From VRUE01 sp035605695 (lineage in GTDB: Bacteria; Actinomycetota; Thermoleophilia; Solirubrobacterales; 70-9), in contig DATNGZ010000040.1 of the NCBI GenBank assembly GCA_035605695.1, forward strand, positions 1 through 64,000: a stretch of 64,000 bases of DNA, given 5' to 3'. Both the position numbers and the translations under genes were made by a program. Numbering within the stretch: position 1 is the stretch's first letter; every line of letters begins with the position of its first letter. Positions 31,536-39,661 of this stretch are shown here, in pieces. The notes below the pieces were generated by a model. It had not been told where the DNA came from, ran no database searches, and was given only the letters and a program-made list of their open reading frames with translations.

Positions 31536-32600
31536 GTGATCGATTCGCTGGTCGAACAGATCGAGGCGCGCTTTGCCGAGCTCGAGTCGCAGATGTCCGA
31601 CCCCGCAGTGATCGGGGACAGGGAGCGCTACGCGGAGGTTGGGCGCGAGTACCGGGAATTGCAGCAAGCGCAGGCGCTCGGGGCGGAGTACCGGACGCTG
31701 AAGGACGACCTGGAAGGGGCGCGGGAGCTGCTGGCCGAGGGCGACGACGAGGAGCTGCAGAAGGTCGTCCAGGACGCGCCGCAGCGTCTCGAGGCACTCG
31801 AAGAGGAGATCCGGCTGGCGATGGTCGAACGCGACCCCAACGACTCCAAGAACGTCCTGGTCGAGGTCCGGGCCGGGACCGGGGGGGACGAGGCGGCGCT
31901 CTTCGCCGGCGACCTCTACAAGATGCTGACCCGCTACGCCGAAGAGAAAGGCTTTGCCACGGAGGCGCTTTCGCAGTCGAACGCCGAGGTGGGTGGCTTC
32001 AAGGAGGTCACCTTTGCGATCAAGGGCGAGGGCGCCTACTCGGTCTTCAAGTACGAGGGCGGCACGCACCGGGTGCAGCGGGTGCCGGAGACCGAGTCCC
32101 AGGGTCGCATCCACACCTCGACCGCGACCGTGGCGGTGCTGCCCGAGGCCGAGGAGGTCGAGGTCAAGATCGACCAGAACGATCTCCAGGTCGACGTCTA
32201 CCGATCTTCTGGGCCGGGCGGGCAGTCGGTCAACACGACCGACTCGGCGGTGCGGATCACCCACAAACCGACCGGGATCGTCGTCTCGATGCAGGACGAG
32301 AAGTCCCAGCTGCAGAACAAGGAGCGGGCGATGCGGGTGCTGCGCGCCCGCATCTACGAGCGCGAGCTGGCCGAACAGCAGGCGCAGATCGCCTCCGAGC
32401 GCAAGGCCCAGGTCGGCAGCGGCGAGCGCTCGGAGAAGGTGCGCACCTACAACTTCCCCCAGGGCCGGGTGACCGACCACCGGATCAAGCACACCTCGCA
32501 CAACCTCGAAGGCGTCCTCGGCGGCGAACTGGCCGAGTTCACCGAGGCACTCGCGGCGGAGGAGAAGCGGCAGCGCCTCGAGACCGCCACGGTCGGTTGA
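31536..32600 (+). CDS. prfA: peptide chain release factor 1
   Basis: 354 residues. The GGQ tripeptide (228-230) lies in SSGPGGQSVNTTDSAVRITH and triggers peptidyl-tRNA hydrolysis; ETESQGRIHTSTATVAVLPE is the RF1-type region near the tripeptide anticodon, and no RF2-type SPF is present. RF1 reads UAA and UAG. GTG start at 31536 with a leaderless-type -10 box. The stop overlaps the TTG of prmC, whose product methylates the GGQ glutamine, a conserved functional pair. Confidence 0.97.
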   Translation: MIDSLVEQIEARFAELESQMSDPAVIGDRERYAEVGREYRELQQAQALGAEYRTLKDDLEGARELLAEGDDEELQKVVQDAPQRLEALEEEIRLAMVERDPNDSKNVLVEVRAGTGGDEAALFAGDLYKMLTRYAEEKGFATEALSQSNAEVGGFKEVTFAIKGEGAYSVFKYEGGTHRVQRVPETESQGRIHTSTATVAVLPEAEEVEVKIDQNDLQVDVYRSSGPGGQSVNTTDSAVRITHKPTGIVVSMQDEKSQLQNKERAMRVLRARIYERELAEQQAQIASERKAQVGSGERSEKVRTYNFPQGRVTDHRIKHTSHNLEGVLGGELAEFTEALAAEEKRQRLETATVG

Positions 32601-33442
32601 TCAGGGAAGCGCTGACCGCGTCCACGGACGCCCTGCGCGCGGCCGGGATCGAGCAGCCCCGGCTCGACGCCGAAGTGCTGCTGGCCGAGGCGACCGGCTG
32701 GGACCGGGCGCGCCTGGCGGCCGATCCGGAGGCTGAGATTCCACCTCCCGCCGCGCGGCGATTCGGCGAGATGGTGCGGCGGCGACTGCGCCGCGAGCCG
32801 GTCGCCTACATCCTCGGCCGCCGCGGCTTCCGCCACCTCGAGCTGGCGGTCGATCCGCGGGTGCTGATTCCCCGTCCGGAGACCGAGCTGCTGGTCGAGC
32901 TGGCGCTGGAGCTGCAGCCGGACAGCGTGCTCGACCTCGGCACCGGCTCGGGCGCAATCGCGCTGGCGGTCGCCGACGAGCTGCCGGACTGTGCGGTGAC
33001 GGCGACCGACACCTCGCCGGGTGCGCTTGAAGTCGCCCGCGCCAATGCCGAGCGGCTTGGCCTCGGCGATCGCGTTCGTTTTCTCGAAGGGTCGCTGCCG
33101 CCGCGGGAGGACTTCGACCTGATCCTCGCCAACTTGCCCTACGTGGCAGAGCTCGGGTGGGCGTCGCTACAGCCCGAGGTGACCGAGTGGGAGCCGCGCG
33201 AGGCGCTGCTGGCGGGGTCCGACGGCCTCAACGCGTTCCGCGCCCTGATTCCCGCCTGCGGTCGTAGTTGTCTCCGCATAGCGGAGACAACTACGACCGC
33301 AACGCGGCCGACGGTTGCGTTCGAGATTGGCGCGGGGCAGGCCGTGGCTGTCAACGCCCTATTGTCAGAGGCCGGTTTCGGTGCTGTCGAGGTGCGCGCT
33401 GACCTGGCTGGGATCGAGCGGGTGGTGATCGGGCGGCCGTGA
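32597..33442 (+). CDS. prmC: peptide chain release factor N5-glutamine methyltransferase
   Basis: 281 residues from TTG 32597 (4-nt overlap with prfA). SAM motif VLDLGTGSGAIALAVA and RRGFRHLELAVDPRVLIPRPETELLVE are typical of PrmC. The substrate-glutamine loop reads NLPY (179-182) rather than the usual NPPY. Residues 221-235 (CGRSCLRIAETTTTA) come from a 45-bp perfect palindrome and replace the usual helix before FEIGAGQ. Other PrmC proteins have a leucine-rich L-x-P-G-G-x-L segment here. The frame is kept, so the protein may still work, but the C-terminal core is altered. Confidence 0.9.
   Translation: MIREALTASTDALRAAGIEQPRLDAEVLLAEATGWDRARLAADPEAEIPPPAARRFGEMVRRRLRREPVAYILGRRGFRHLELAVDPRVLIPRPETELLVELALELQPDSVLDLGTGSGAIALAVADELPDCAVTATDTSPGALEVARANAERLGLGDRVRFLEGSLPPREDFDLILANLPYVAELGWASLQPEVTEWEPREALLAGSDGLNAFRALIPACGRSCLRIAETTTTATRPTVAFEIGAGQAVAVNALLSEAGFGAVEVRADLAGIERVVIGRP
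33257..33301 (+). repeat. perfect palindromic element inside prmC
   Basis: 21-bp arms (33257-33277 and 33281-33301) around ATA. The left arm starts TGCGGTCGTAGTTGTC. It is 45 nt long, a multiple of three, and is read through in frame. It would form a very stable mRNA hairpin within the coding sequence. Confidence 0.9.
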
Positions 33443-34071
33443 GCGAGACGATCTCGAGCGAGCGAGGCGGGGCGGAGAACGCTCGCGCAAGCCTGGAGCG
33501 CTGCATCGCCGCCGGCGGCGTCGTCGTCTTTCCCGCTGACGGTCTCTACGGTCTCGCCTGCGATCCATTGAACGCAGAGGCGATCGCGCGCATCCACCGG
33601 ATCAAGGGGCGCGATGACGGTAAGCCGTCGGCGGTGCTCTACTTCTCGCCGCTGGCGATGCGCGAGCTGGTCGAGAGCCTCGGCGAGCGCACCCGGGCCG
33701 CGGTCGGCGCTCTGCTCCCGGGCCCGGTCACGCTTGTGGTCGACAATCCCGAGCATCGCTACCCACTCGCCTGCCGCGAGGATCCGGGACGGCTCGGGGT
33801 GCGCTTGATCGGTGGACCGCTGGCGGGCGCAATGTGCCCGATCTTTCAGACCTCGGCCAACGCCAGCGGCGAGCCTGCTCCCGCGCGCTTCGCCGACGTC
33901 CCGCCGGAGATCATCGCGGCGGTCGACCTGGCGGTCGACGGCGGCGCCTTGGCCGGTCTTCCCTCTACAGTCATTGACCTGACCGCCTACGAGCATGGGG
34001 GCGAGTGGGTCGTCTTGCGCGAAGGCGGCTTGTCCTCGGGGGACCTCACCGCCCGACTGGCCGATCTCTGA
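33439..34071 (+). CDS. L-threonylcarbamoyladenylate synthase (Sua5/YrdC family)
   Basis: 210 residues, GTG start overlapping the prmC stop. GGVVVFPADGLYGLACDP, the KGRDDGKPSAVLYF block with the KxR-type ligand region, LGVRLIGG, and SANASGEPAP are the YrdC-fold motifs that bind threonine, bicarbonate and ATP to make threonylcarbamoyl-AMP for the t6A37 modification of ANN-decoding tRNAs. Only the YrdC domain is present, without the C-terminal Sua5 extension. It follows prfA-prmC as in many bacteria. Complete and apparently intact. Confidence 0.93.
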   Translation: MSETISSERGGAENARASLERCIAAGGVVVFPADGLYGLACDPLNAEAIARIHRIKGRDDGKPSAVLYFSPLAMRELVESLGERTRAAVGALLPGPVTLVVDNPEHRYPLACREDPGRLGVRLIGGPLAGAMCPIFQTSANASGEPAPARFADVPPEIIAAVDLAVDGGALAGLPSTVIDLTAYEHGGEWVVLREGGLSSGDLTARLADL

Positions 34072-34109
34072 CTGTCCTAGTTGATTAGGACAGCACTACC
34101 CGATACTGT
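34072..34109 (+). promoter_or_regulatory. GntR gene promoter with overlapping palindrome
   Basis: CTGTCCTA (34072-34079), 6-nt loop, TAGGACAG (34086-34093): perfect 8-bp inverted repeat, the size used by YtrA-type GntR proteins. It covers a -35-like TTGATT (34081-34086); 17 bp later TACTGT (34104-34109) ends 8 nt before ATG 34118. Confidence 0.65.
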
Positions 34110-34117
34110 GTGCGCTG

Positions 34118-34897
34118 ATGGCACAGAAGACATCGGCGCGCGAGGCCACTCCTTTTTCCACTGATCCCGCCGCGGAGCTACCGGTCGGGGTTCAACTCTC
34201 CTGGCGTCTGCGGGCGCTGATCGCCACTGGCCGGCTCGCGGCGGGGGAGCAGCTTCCCAGCTTTCGTCGCCTCGCCGAGTGGGCGGGCGTCAATGTCAAT
34301 ACCGTGCGCACTGTGTACGCGGGCTTGGAGAAGAGCGGACTGGTGGTCAGCCGACAGGGTCGGGGCACTTTCGTTGCCGGCGGGATCGAGATTGCTCCCG
34401 AGCTCGAGCAGATTGCCGGCGACGCCCTTCGGCGCGTGCGCGAGGCCGGGCTCGATCCGCGTGACCTGGTCATTGTCGCCACCGCCTGCGCGAGTATGGC
34501 CGCTGATGAGGAGATCGCGACCGAGCCGTGCCCTGACCTTCCCGACCTCGCCAAAGAGAGCGAGGCGATCGAGGTGCGCCACGAGCTGCGGCGCCAGATC
34601 GCCCGGCTCGAGGTCGAGCTCTCCGCCTACACCCGCGACCTGCCGGACAACATGCCGACAGCGGCGCGCTTCTCCAAAGCCCACGTTGCCGGGGTCGAGG
34701 AGCTGGAGCAGACGCGAGACACGTTGATCGGCCAGCTCTCGGAGGCGCAGAGGGCAGCTGAGGTGCGCGCAAGGCAGGTCGGCGAGGCACGTGCCCGCCG
34801 CGAAGCCGTGCTGGGCGACGAGGCCGGCGACGGGTCGGCGCGATCGGGCGGGGGCCCTCTAGGCAGAGCGATGAGCTGGTGGCAAGCCAAGTCCTGA
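34118..34897 (+). CDS. GntR-family regulator with C-terminal coiled coil
   Basis: 259 residues. The N-terminal winged helix is clear: VQLSWRLRALIATGRLAAGEQLPSFRRLAEWAGVNVNTVRTVYAGLEKSGLVVSRQGRGTFVA, the YtrA/HutC pattern. Instead of a UTRA or FadR ligand domain, the rest is long charged helices (HELRRQIARLEVELSAY, VEELEQTRDTLIGQLSEAQRA, ARQVGEARARREAVL) predicted to form a coiled coil. Mce-type loci in actinobacteria often begin with a GntR regulator (Mce1R). It overlaps the first YrbE gene by 19 nt and so is probably cotranscribed with both permeases. A palindrome in its promoter suggests autoregulation. Confidence 0.9.
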   Translation: MAQKTSAREATPFSTDPAAELPVGVQLSWRLRALIATGRLAAGEQLPSFRRLAEWAGVNVNTVRTVYAGLEKSGLVVSRQGRGTFVAGGIEIAPELEQIAGDALRRVREAGLDPRDLVIVATACASMAADEEIATEPCPDLPDLAKESEAIEVRHELRRQIARLEVELSAYTRDLPDNMPTAARFSKAHVAGVEELEQTRDTLIGQLSEAQRAAEVRARQVGEARARREAVLGDEAGDGSARSGGGPLGRAMSWWQAKS

Positions 34898-35685
34898 CGC
34901 GGGCCACCGGCCCCACCAAAGCGGCCTTCGAGCAGGTGGGGGAGATGATGATCCTCACCGCGAAGACGATCGTCTCCGCGATCAAGCCTCCCTACCCCTA
35001 CGGCGAGGAGCTGGTCTGGCAGTTCCTCTTCGTGCTCAAGCTCTCCTGGTTCCCCCTGCTGATCTCGACCTTCGCCCTTTGCCTCGGCGCGCCGGGGCTG
35101 CAGGCGGCCGGCGTGCTCTCGCTGTTCGGCGCGCTCGACCGGCTCGGTGGCTTCTTCGTGCTGACCGCGATCCGCTGGATCGGGCCGCTGGTCACCGCCG
35201 TCGTCGTCGCCGGCGTCGCTGGCACCGCGATCACCGCCGACCTCGGCGCCCGCAAGATTCGCGAGGAGCTCGACGCCCTGCAGGTGCTCGGAGTTGACCC
35301 GGTCAAGAACCTGGTCGTGCCACGCTTCCTGGCCCTGATCGTGATCACCGGCCTGCTCGACATCTTCGCGATCGTCTTCGGCCTCTCCGCCGGCATCGCG
35401 GCCGAGCTGCTCTACAAGCAGTCGCTCGGCGGCTTCTTCGCCACCCTCTTCTCCAACGCCACGGTCACCGACATCTGGGCCTCGGTGCTGATGTGCACGA
35501 TGTTCGGTGCGATCATCGCCGTCGTCTGCTCTTACAAGGGGATGTCGGCCTCGGGCGGCGCCGCCGGCGTCGGCCGTGCCGTCAACCAGGCCGTGGTGAT
35601 CGCCCTCGTCGCGGTCTTCTTCTTCCAGTTCGTCGTCACCTCAATCCTGCTCGCGACCAACCCCGAACTGCAGAGCATCAGGTGA
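34879..35685 (+). CDS. YrbE/MlaE-family ABC permease, first copy
   Basis: 268 residues, GTG start inside the GntR gene. Typical MlaE permease: ~five membrane helices, with the conserved cytoplasmic stretch TAITADLGARKIREELDALQVLGVDPVKNLVVPRFLAL (EQ-loop equivalent that docks the ATPase). It corresponds to YrbEA of actinobacterial Mce transporters, which move lipids or sterols across the envelope. It pairs with a second permease encoded immediately after (4-nt overlap). No MCE-domain protein follows. The associated ATPase (MceG/MlaF) must be elsewhere. Confidence 0.93.
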   Translation: MASQVLTRATGPTKAAFEQVGEMMILTAKTIVSAIKPPYPYGEELVWQFLFVLKLSWFPLLISTFALCLGAPGLQAAGVLSLFGALDRLGGFFVLTAIRWIGPLVTAVVVAGVAGTAITADLGARKIREELDALQVLGVDPVKNLVVPRFLALIVITGLLDIFAIVFGLSAGIAAELLYKQSLGGFFATLFSNATVTDIWASVLMCTMFGAIIAVVCSYKGMSASGGAAGVGRAVNQAVVIALVAVFFFQFVVTSILLATNPELQSIR

Positions 35686-36479
35686 TCGGCTGGCTCGACG
35701 TCCCGCGCGGCTGGCTCGACTCCTTCGGCGAGATCGCCCGCTTCGGCACCCGCGTCGCCGGCCTCGTCTTCAGTGGTCGCGTCCTGCGCTTCTTCGGCGA
35801 GAGCTTGCGCCAGGGCGGCATCTTGATCCTCGGCTCGGCCCTGATCATCTGGGCCTTCGTCTTCATCCTCGGCCTCCAGTGCGGCCTCCAGGGGGCCTAT
35901 TTCAACCGCTCGATCGGCGCCCCCTCGCTGGCCGGCCTCTTCTCGGCCTACTGCGACCTGCGCGAGGGGCTGCCCTACGCCTTCGGCTACATCCTCTCGG
36001 CCAAGGTCGGCACCGGGATCGTCGCCGAGCTCGGCGCGATGCGGATCTCCGACGAGATTGACGCGCTCGAGGTAATGGGGATCCCGCCGGTGACCTTCCT
36101 CGCCGCGACCCGCCTGCTCGGCGCCTGGATCGCGATCCCCTTTCTCTACCTGGTCGGGATCGGCGTCGCCTACTTTGCCAGCTACATAGCGGTGGTCCAG
36201 CAGGTAGGTGATGTGTCCTCTGGCGGCTACCTCTTGATCTTCTGGATGTTCCAGAGCCCCCCCGACCTGATCTTCAGCTTGATCAAGGGGATGGTGATGA
36301 CGACCGCGATCGTGCTGGTCGGTTGCTACTACGGCTACACCGCCTCCGGCGGCCCGGTCGGGGTGGGCACCGCGACGGCCCAGTCGATGGTGGTCAACAT
36401 CATCTTGGTCCACATCATCGGCATGCTCGGCACGGTCGTCTTCTGGGGCTCAAACCCCCGCGCCCCGATCGGCGGCTAG
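35682..36479 (+). CDS. YrbE/MlaE-family ABC permease, second copy
   Basis: 265 residues from GTG 35682 (GTGA overlap). YrbEB type: FGTRVAGLVFSGRVLRFFGE, then the conserved loop SAKVGTGIVAELGAMRISDEIDALEVMGIPPVTFLAATRLLGAW, and GGPVGVGTATAQSMVVNIILVHIIGMLGTVVFWG at the end. It should form a heterodimeric permease with the preceding gene product. Normally six mce genes follow; here the next gene is an opposite-strand lysyl-oxidase-like gene whose stop overlaps by 4 bp, so the locus is truncated or its substrate-binding subunits lie elsewhere. Confidence 0.93.
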   Translation: MIGWLDVPRGWLDSFGEIARFGTRVAGLVFSGRVLRFFGESLRQGGILILGSALIIWAFVFILGLQCGLQGAYFNRSIGAPSLAGLFSAYCDLREGLPYAFGYILSAKVGTGIVAELGAMRISDEIDALEVMGIPPVTFLAATRLLGAWIAIPFLYLVGIGVAYFASYIAVVQQVGDVSSGGYLLIFWMFQSPPDLIFSLIKGMVMTTAIVLVGCYYGYTASGGPVGVGTATAQSMVVNIILVHIIGMLGTVVFWGSNPRAPIGG

Positions 36480-37252
36480 CAGCCGACGTTGCCGCGGAAG
36501 GGGAGGCGGACGAGGCGGCGCGAGGTGTTGTCGTTCTCGTTTGACTCGTAGAGGAGCCCGTTGGGGTCGACGGTCATCACGAAGGCGAAGCAGCCGCGCA
36601 GGCCGCCGACGGGGATCCACTGCTTGTCGTAGTCGGCTGGATAGATGTCTGACCAGCCGACCGAGGTTCCCAGCGTGATGCTGTCTTGGTAAGGGTTTTG
36701 GTTGCAGCCCGGATAGTGGAAGTGGCTGGGTGAGCGTTGGCCGGGGCGGGTGCGCTCGAGGTCGCGCAGGCAGTAGTTGAGCTTGGGGCCGCTGCGCACG
36801 CGGTGCAGCAGTCGGTGGTGACCGTCCACTAACCAAAGATCGAAGCGGGCGAGCTGGTGGACCTTCCAGTAGCTGCCGCCAAAGTAGGCGCCGACGTCGG
36901 TGAAGTGCAGGCTGGCGTTCGTCGGCACGTCGATGTGGCCGCCGCCGGCGCGGTAGATCCGCTGGTGGACCCGCATCGAGCGCGGCCCGTTGCGATTGCC
37001 GCGCAGCTCGATTGGGCCGAGGCCGCGGCTGCGGACATCGCTGGTCGCGCGCAGCAGGGTGCGCCCGCCGTGCTGGACATGGAGGTCGGCGGGCGGGCCG
37101 ATGCGCAGGTTGGGGCAGAGCAGGTGCGCCGCTTCCGGTCCCGCGCAGGGGTTTTCCGCCGGCTCCGCGGCTGTGGCGGGGGCGGCCAGGCCGAGGCAGA
37201 GCGCGGCGATCGGGAGCAAAAGGCGGGTTTTCACCGGCCGCAGGCTATCCAT
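36476..37252 (-). CDS. secreted lysyl-oxidase-like protein with altered copper site
   Basis: 258 residues from ATG 37252. The signal peptide is KTRLLLPIAALCLGLAAPATA with cleavage near residue 29. Conserved bacterial lysyl oxidase segments include CPNLRIGPP, VHQRIYRAGG, LNYCLRDLERT, LGTSVGWSDIYPADYDKQW, LRGCFAFVMTVDPNGLLYESNENDNTSRR. The HxHWH-like copper ligands are expected just before the ARFDLW segment, but the sequence reads GSYWKVHQ (Tyr128, Trp129, Lys130, His132). Catalysis as a copper amine oxidase is therefore doubtful; it may be a structural or binding relative. Divergent from glyA, 23 bp apart. Confidence 0.8.
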   Translation of the reverse strand: MDSLRPVKTRLLLPIAALCLGLAAPATAAEPAENPCAGPEAAHLLCPNLRIGPPADLHVQHGGRTLLRATSDVRSRGLGPIELRGNRNGPRSMRVHQRIYRAGGGHIDVPTNASLHFTDVGAYFGGSYWKVHQLARFDLWLVDGHHRLLHRVRSGPKLNYCLRDLERTRPGQRSPSHFHYPGCNQNPYQDSITLGTSVGWSDIYPADYDKQWIPVGGLRGCFAFVMTVDPNGLLYESNENDNTSRRLVRLPFRGNVGC

Positions 37253-37261
37253 GACCGTTGC

Positions 37262-37267
37262 TATCGT
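37262..37267 (+). promoter_or_regulatory. -10 box TATCGT for glyA (leaderless)
   Basis: TATCGT ends 8 nt before GTG 37276, inside the 23-bp gap to the divergent gene. No Shine-Dalgarno is present. Confidence 0.45.
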
Positions 37268-37275
37268 CGGTTGCC

Positions 37276-38556
37276 GTGAACGAGCTGCCGGAGAACTTCC
37301 AAACCGCACCTCTCGCCGAGGTCGATCCGGCGATCGCCGCCGTGCTCGACGGCGAGCTGCGGCGCCAGCAGGGGACGCTGGAGATGATCGCCTCGGAGAA
37401 CTTCGTGCCGCAGGCCGTGCTCGACGCGGTCGGCTCGGTGCTGACCAACAAGTACGCCGAGGGTTACCCCGGGCGCCGCTATTACGGCGGCTGCGAGGAG
37501 GTAGACGTCGCCGAGCAGCTGGCGATCGACCGGGCCAAGGAGCTCTTCGACGCCGAGCACGCCAACGTCCAGGCCCACTCCGGAGCGCAGGCCAACAACG
37601 CCGTCTACATGGCGCTGCTCGAACCAGGGGACACCTTCCTCGGCCTTGCTCTCGACCACGGCGGCCACCTCAGTCACGGGATGAAGATCAACGTCTCCGG
37701 CACGCTCTACAACCCGGTCCCGTACCACGTCCGCAAAGACGATCTGCTGGTCGACATGGACGAGGTCGCCGCGCTTGCCGAGCAGCACAAGCCGAAGCTG
37801 ATCGTCGCCGGTTGGTCCGCCTACCCGCGCCAGCTCGACTTCGCCGCCTTCCGCGCGATCGCCGACTCGGTCGGCGCCAAGTTGATGGTCGACATGGCCC
37901 ACTTCGCTGGCCTCGTCGCCGCCGGCGAGCACCCCAACCCGGTGCCGCACGCCGACGTCGTGACCACGACGATCCACAAGACGCTCTGCGGGCCGCGCAG
38001 CGGCATGATCCTCTGCAAAGAGGAGCACGCGAAGGCAATCGACAAGGCTGTCTTCCCCGGTCAGCAGGGCGGGCCGCTGATGCACACGGTCGCCGCCAAG
38101 GCGGTGGCGCTGTGGATCGCTGCCAGCGAGCAGTTCGCCGCCCGCCAGCGCCAGACGATCGCCAACGCCCAGGCTTTCGCCGCCGGGCTCGAAGCCGGTG
38201 GCGTCCCGGTCCTCACCGGCGGCACCGACGTCCACCTTGTCCTCGTTGACCTGACCCCGACCGGCCTCGACGGCCAGACGGCGGAGGACCGCCTCGATGC
38301 GGTCGGCATCACGGTCAACCGCAACGCGATCCCCTTCGACCCGCGGCCGCCGATGAACCCCTCGGGACTGCGCATCGGCACCCCGGCGCTGACCACCCGC
38401 GGTCTCGTCGAAGAGGACATGACCGAGATCGCCGCGGTGATCGCCACGGCGCTCTCCGCTGACTTCGATGCCGAGAAGGACGCCTTGGTCGAGCGCACCG
38501 GCGCCCTGATGGATCGCTACCCGCTTTACCCGCAGCTGTCGCCAACAGCCGTTTGA
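37276..38556 (+). CDS. glyA: serine hydroxymethyltransferase
   Basis: 426 residues from GTG 37276; an open frame to 37258 is an artefact of the promoter region. GTLEMIASENFVP, YAEGYPGRRYYGGCE, VQAHSGAQANNAVYMALLEPGD, VDMAHFAGLVAAG and TTIHKTLCGPRSG with PLP lysine ~235 are all canonical. The enzyme interconverts serine and glycine, charging tetrahydrofolate with a one-carbon unit. Downstream DUF354 starts inside its stop (TTTGA), so the two are coupled. Complete, full length. Confidence 0.97.
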   Translation: MNELPENFQTAPLAEVDPAIAAVLDGELRRQQGTLEMIASENFVPQAVLDAVGSVLTNKYAEGYPGRRYYGGCEEVDVAEQLAIDRAKELFDAEHANVQAHSGAQANNAVYMALLEPGDTFLGLALDHGGHLSHGMKINVSGTLYNPVPYHVRKDDLLVDMDEVAALAEQHKPKLIVAGWSAYPRQLDFAAFRAIADSVGAKLMVDMAHFAGLVAAGEHPNPVPHADVVTTTIHKTLCGPRSGMILCKEEHAKAIDKAVFPGQQGGPLMHTVAAKAVALWIAASEQFAARQRQTIANAQAFAAGLEAGGVPVLTGGTDVHLVLVDLTPTGLDGQTAEDRLDAVGITVNRNAIPFDPRPPMNPSGLRIGTPALTTRGLVEEDMTEIAAVIATALSADFDAEKDALVERTGALMDRYPLYPQLSPTAV

Positions 38557-39560
38557 GAGTTTGGGTCGACTGCACCGCGGCGGCGCACCCGCTCGTCCTG
38601 CGGCCGGTAATAGAGCGGCTGGAAGCTCGCGGCCACGAGGTCATGGTCACTGCCCGCCAGTACGGACAGACGCTGGGGATCCTCGACCGGCTCGGTATTG
38701 CCTATACGACTGTGGGCAGCCACGGCGGCGCTTCGGCGCTAGGCAAGGGGCGGGCGCTTGCCGGACGCTCGGCGGCGCTGGCCCGCTTGGTCTGGCATCG
38801 CCGGCCACAGCTGGCGATCGCCCACGGTTCGGTCGACCTCGCCGTCGTCTCCTCGCTCTTCCGCATCCCCTCGGCGCAGATGCAGGACTACGAGTTCGCC
38901 GGCTGGCAGCGCCAGATTGCCTTTCGCGCGGCGAGCAGGGTCCTCGTCCCGGACTCCATCCCGCTCGAGCGGCTGAAGAAGATCGGCGCCAAGGAGCGCA
39001 AGCTGGTTCGTTACCCCGGGCTGAAGGAGGAGTACTACCTGGACGGGTTCGAGCCCGATCCCGCGGTGCTCGATGAGCTTGGCCTCGATCGCGAGAAGGT
39101 GCTGGTCGTCGTTCGCCCGCCGCCGGAGACCTCGGAGTACCACGCGCGCAATGACGTCTACGGCGAGTCGATCCGCTATCTCGCGGGAGCCGACTCCGTC
39201 CAAGCTATCGTGATTCCCCGCACCGAGCGCCAGGGCAACGAGGTGCGGGAGATGGAGGCCGCCAACCTGATCGTGCCCGAGCGCGCGATCGACGCCCAGA
39301 GCCTGATCGCCCATTCCGACCTCGTCGTCAGCGCGGGGGGGACGATGAACCGCGAGGCCGTCGCCCTCGGTACCCCCGTCTTCACCACCTTCGCCGGCCG
39401 CATGGGCGGCGTCGACGAGGCGCTGATCGCCGACGGTCGCCTCCAGGTCCTCGCCGACCCGGCCGACCTGCCGCTGCGTAAGCGCGACTCGCCACCGGGT
39501 GTGCTCAACCCGCGCGACCCAGGGTTGCTGGTCGAGGGCGCACTCGGGGCCGTCGAATAG
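38553..39560 (+). CDS. DUF354 protein (GT-B fold, glycosyltransferase-like)
   Basis: 335 residues, TTG start overlapping glyA. VWVDCTAAAHPLVLRPVIERLEARGHEVMVTAR matches the start of DUF354, a family with the two-Rossmann GT-B shape of UDP-GlcNAc 2-epimerase and MurG. Other conserved pieces are SSLFRIPSAQMQDYEFA, VLVPDSIP, RYPGLKEEYYL and LIAHSDLVVSAGGTMNREAVALGTPV, the last resembling the NDP-sugar site of MurG (A-DLVISRAG). Biochemistry is not established. Placement before the WecA-like gene suggests glycan or lipid-linked sugar metabolism. Confidence 0.88.
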   Translation: MRVWVDCTAAAHPLVLRPVIERLEARGHEVMVTARQYGQTLGILDRLGIAYTTVGSHGGASALGKGRALAGRSAALARLVWHRRPQLAIAHGSVDLAVVSSLFRIPSAQMQDYEFAGWQRQIAFRAASRVLVPDSIPLERLKKIGAKERKLVRYPGLKEEYYLDGFEPDPAVLDELGLDREKVLVVVRPPPETSEYHARNDVYGESIRYLAGADSVQAIVIPRTERQGNEVREMEAANLIVPERAIDAQSLIAHSDLVVSAGGTMNREAVALGTPVFTTFAGRMGGVDEALIADGRLQVLADPADLPLRKRDSPPGVLNPRDPGLLVEGALGAVE

Positions 39561-39565
39561 CCACC

Positions 39566-39610
39566 TGCAACGCGTTACGGCTCCGCAGGGCCCACAATGC
39601 GTTGCACCTC
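39566..39610 (+). repeat. 45-bp imperfect palindromic repeat, third copy
   Basis: Same length and frame of conserved positions as 15294-15338 and 15366-15410, ending in the shared GCGTTGCACCTC. Again it lies immediately upstream of a -10 box. Confidence 0.8.
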
Positions 39611-39628
39611 TGGTCGGTCGGGTAGCCT
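39602..39628 (+). promoter_or_regulatory. promoter of the WecA-like gene
   Basis: TTGCAC (39602-39607) in the repeat end, 15-bp spacer, TAGCCT (39623-39628). The ~27-nt leader that follows contains GCCCGC...GCGGGC, a small hairpin, before ATG 39662. Confidence 0.5.
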
Positions 39629-39661
39629 GGGCGCGCCCGCTTTCCCAGCGGGCTCCGCGCT

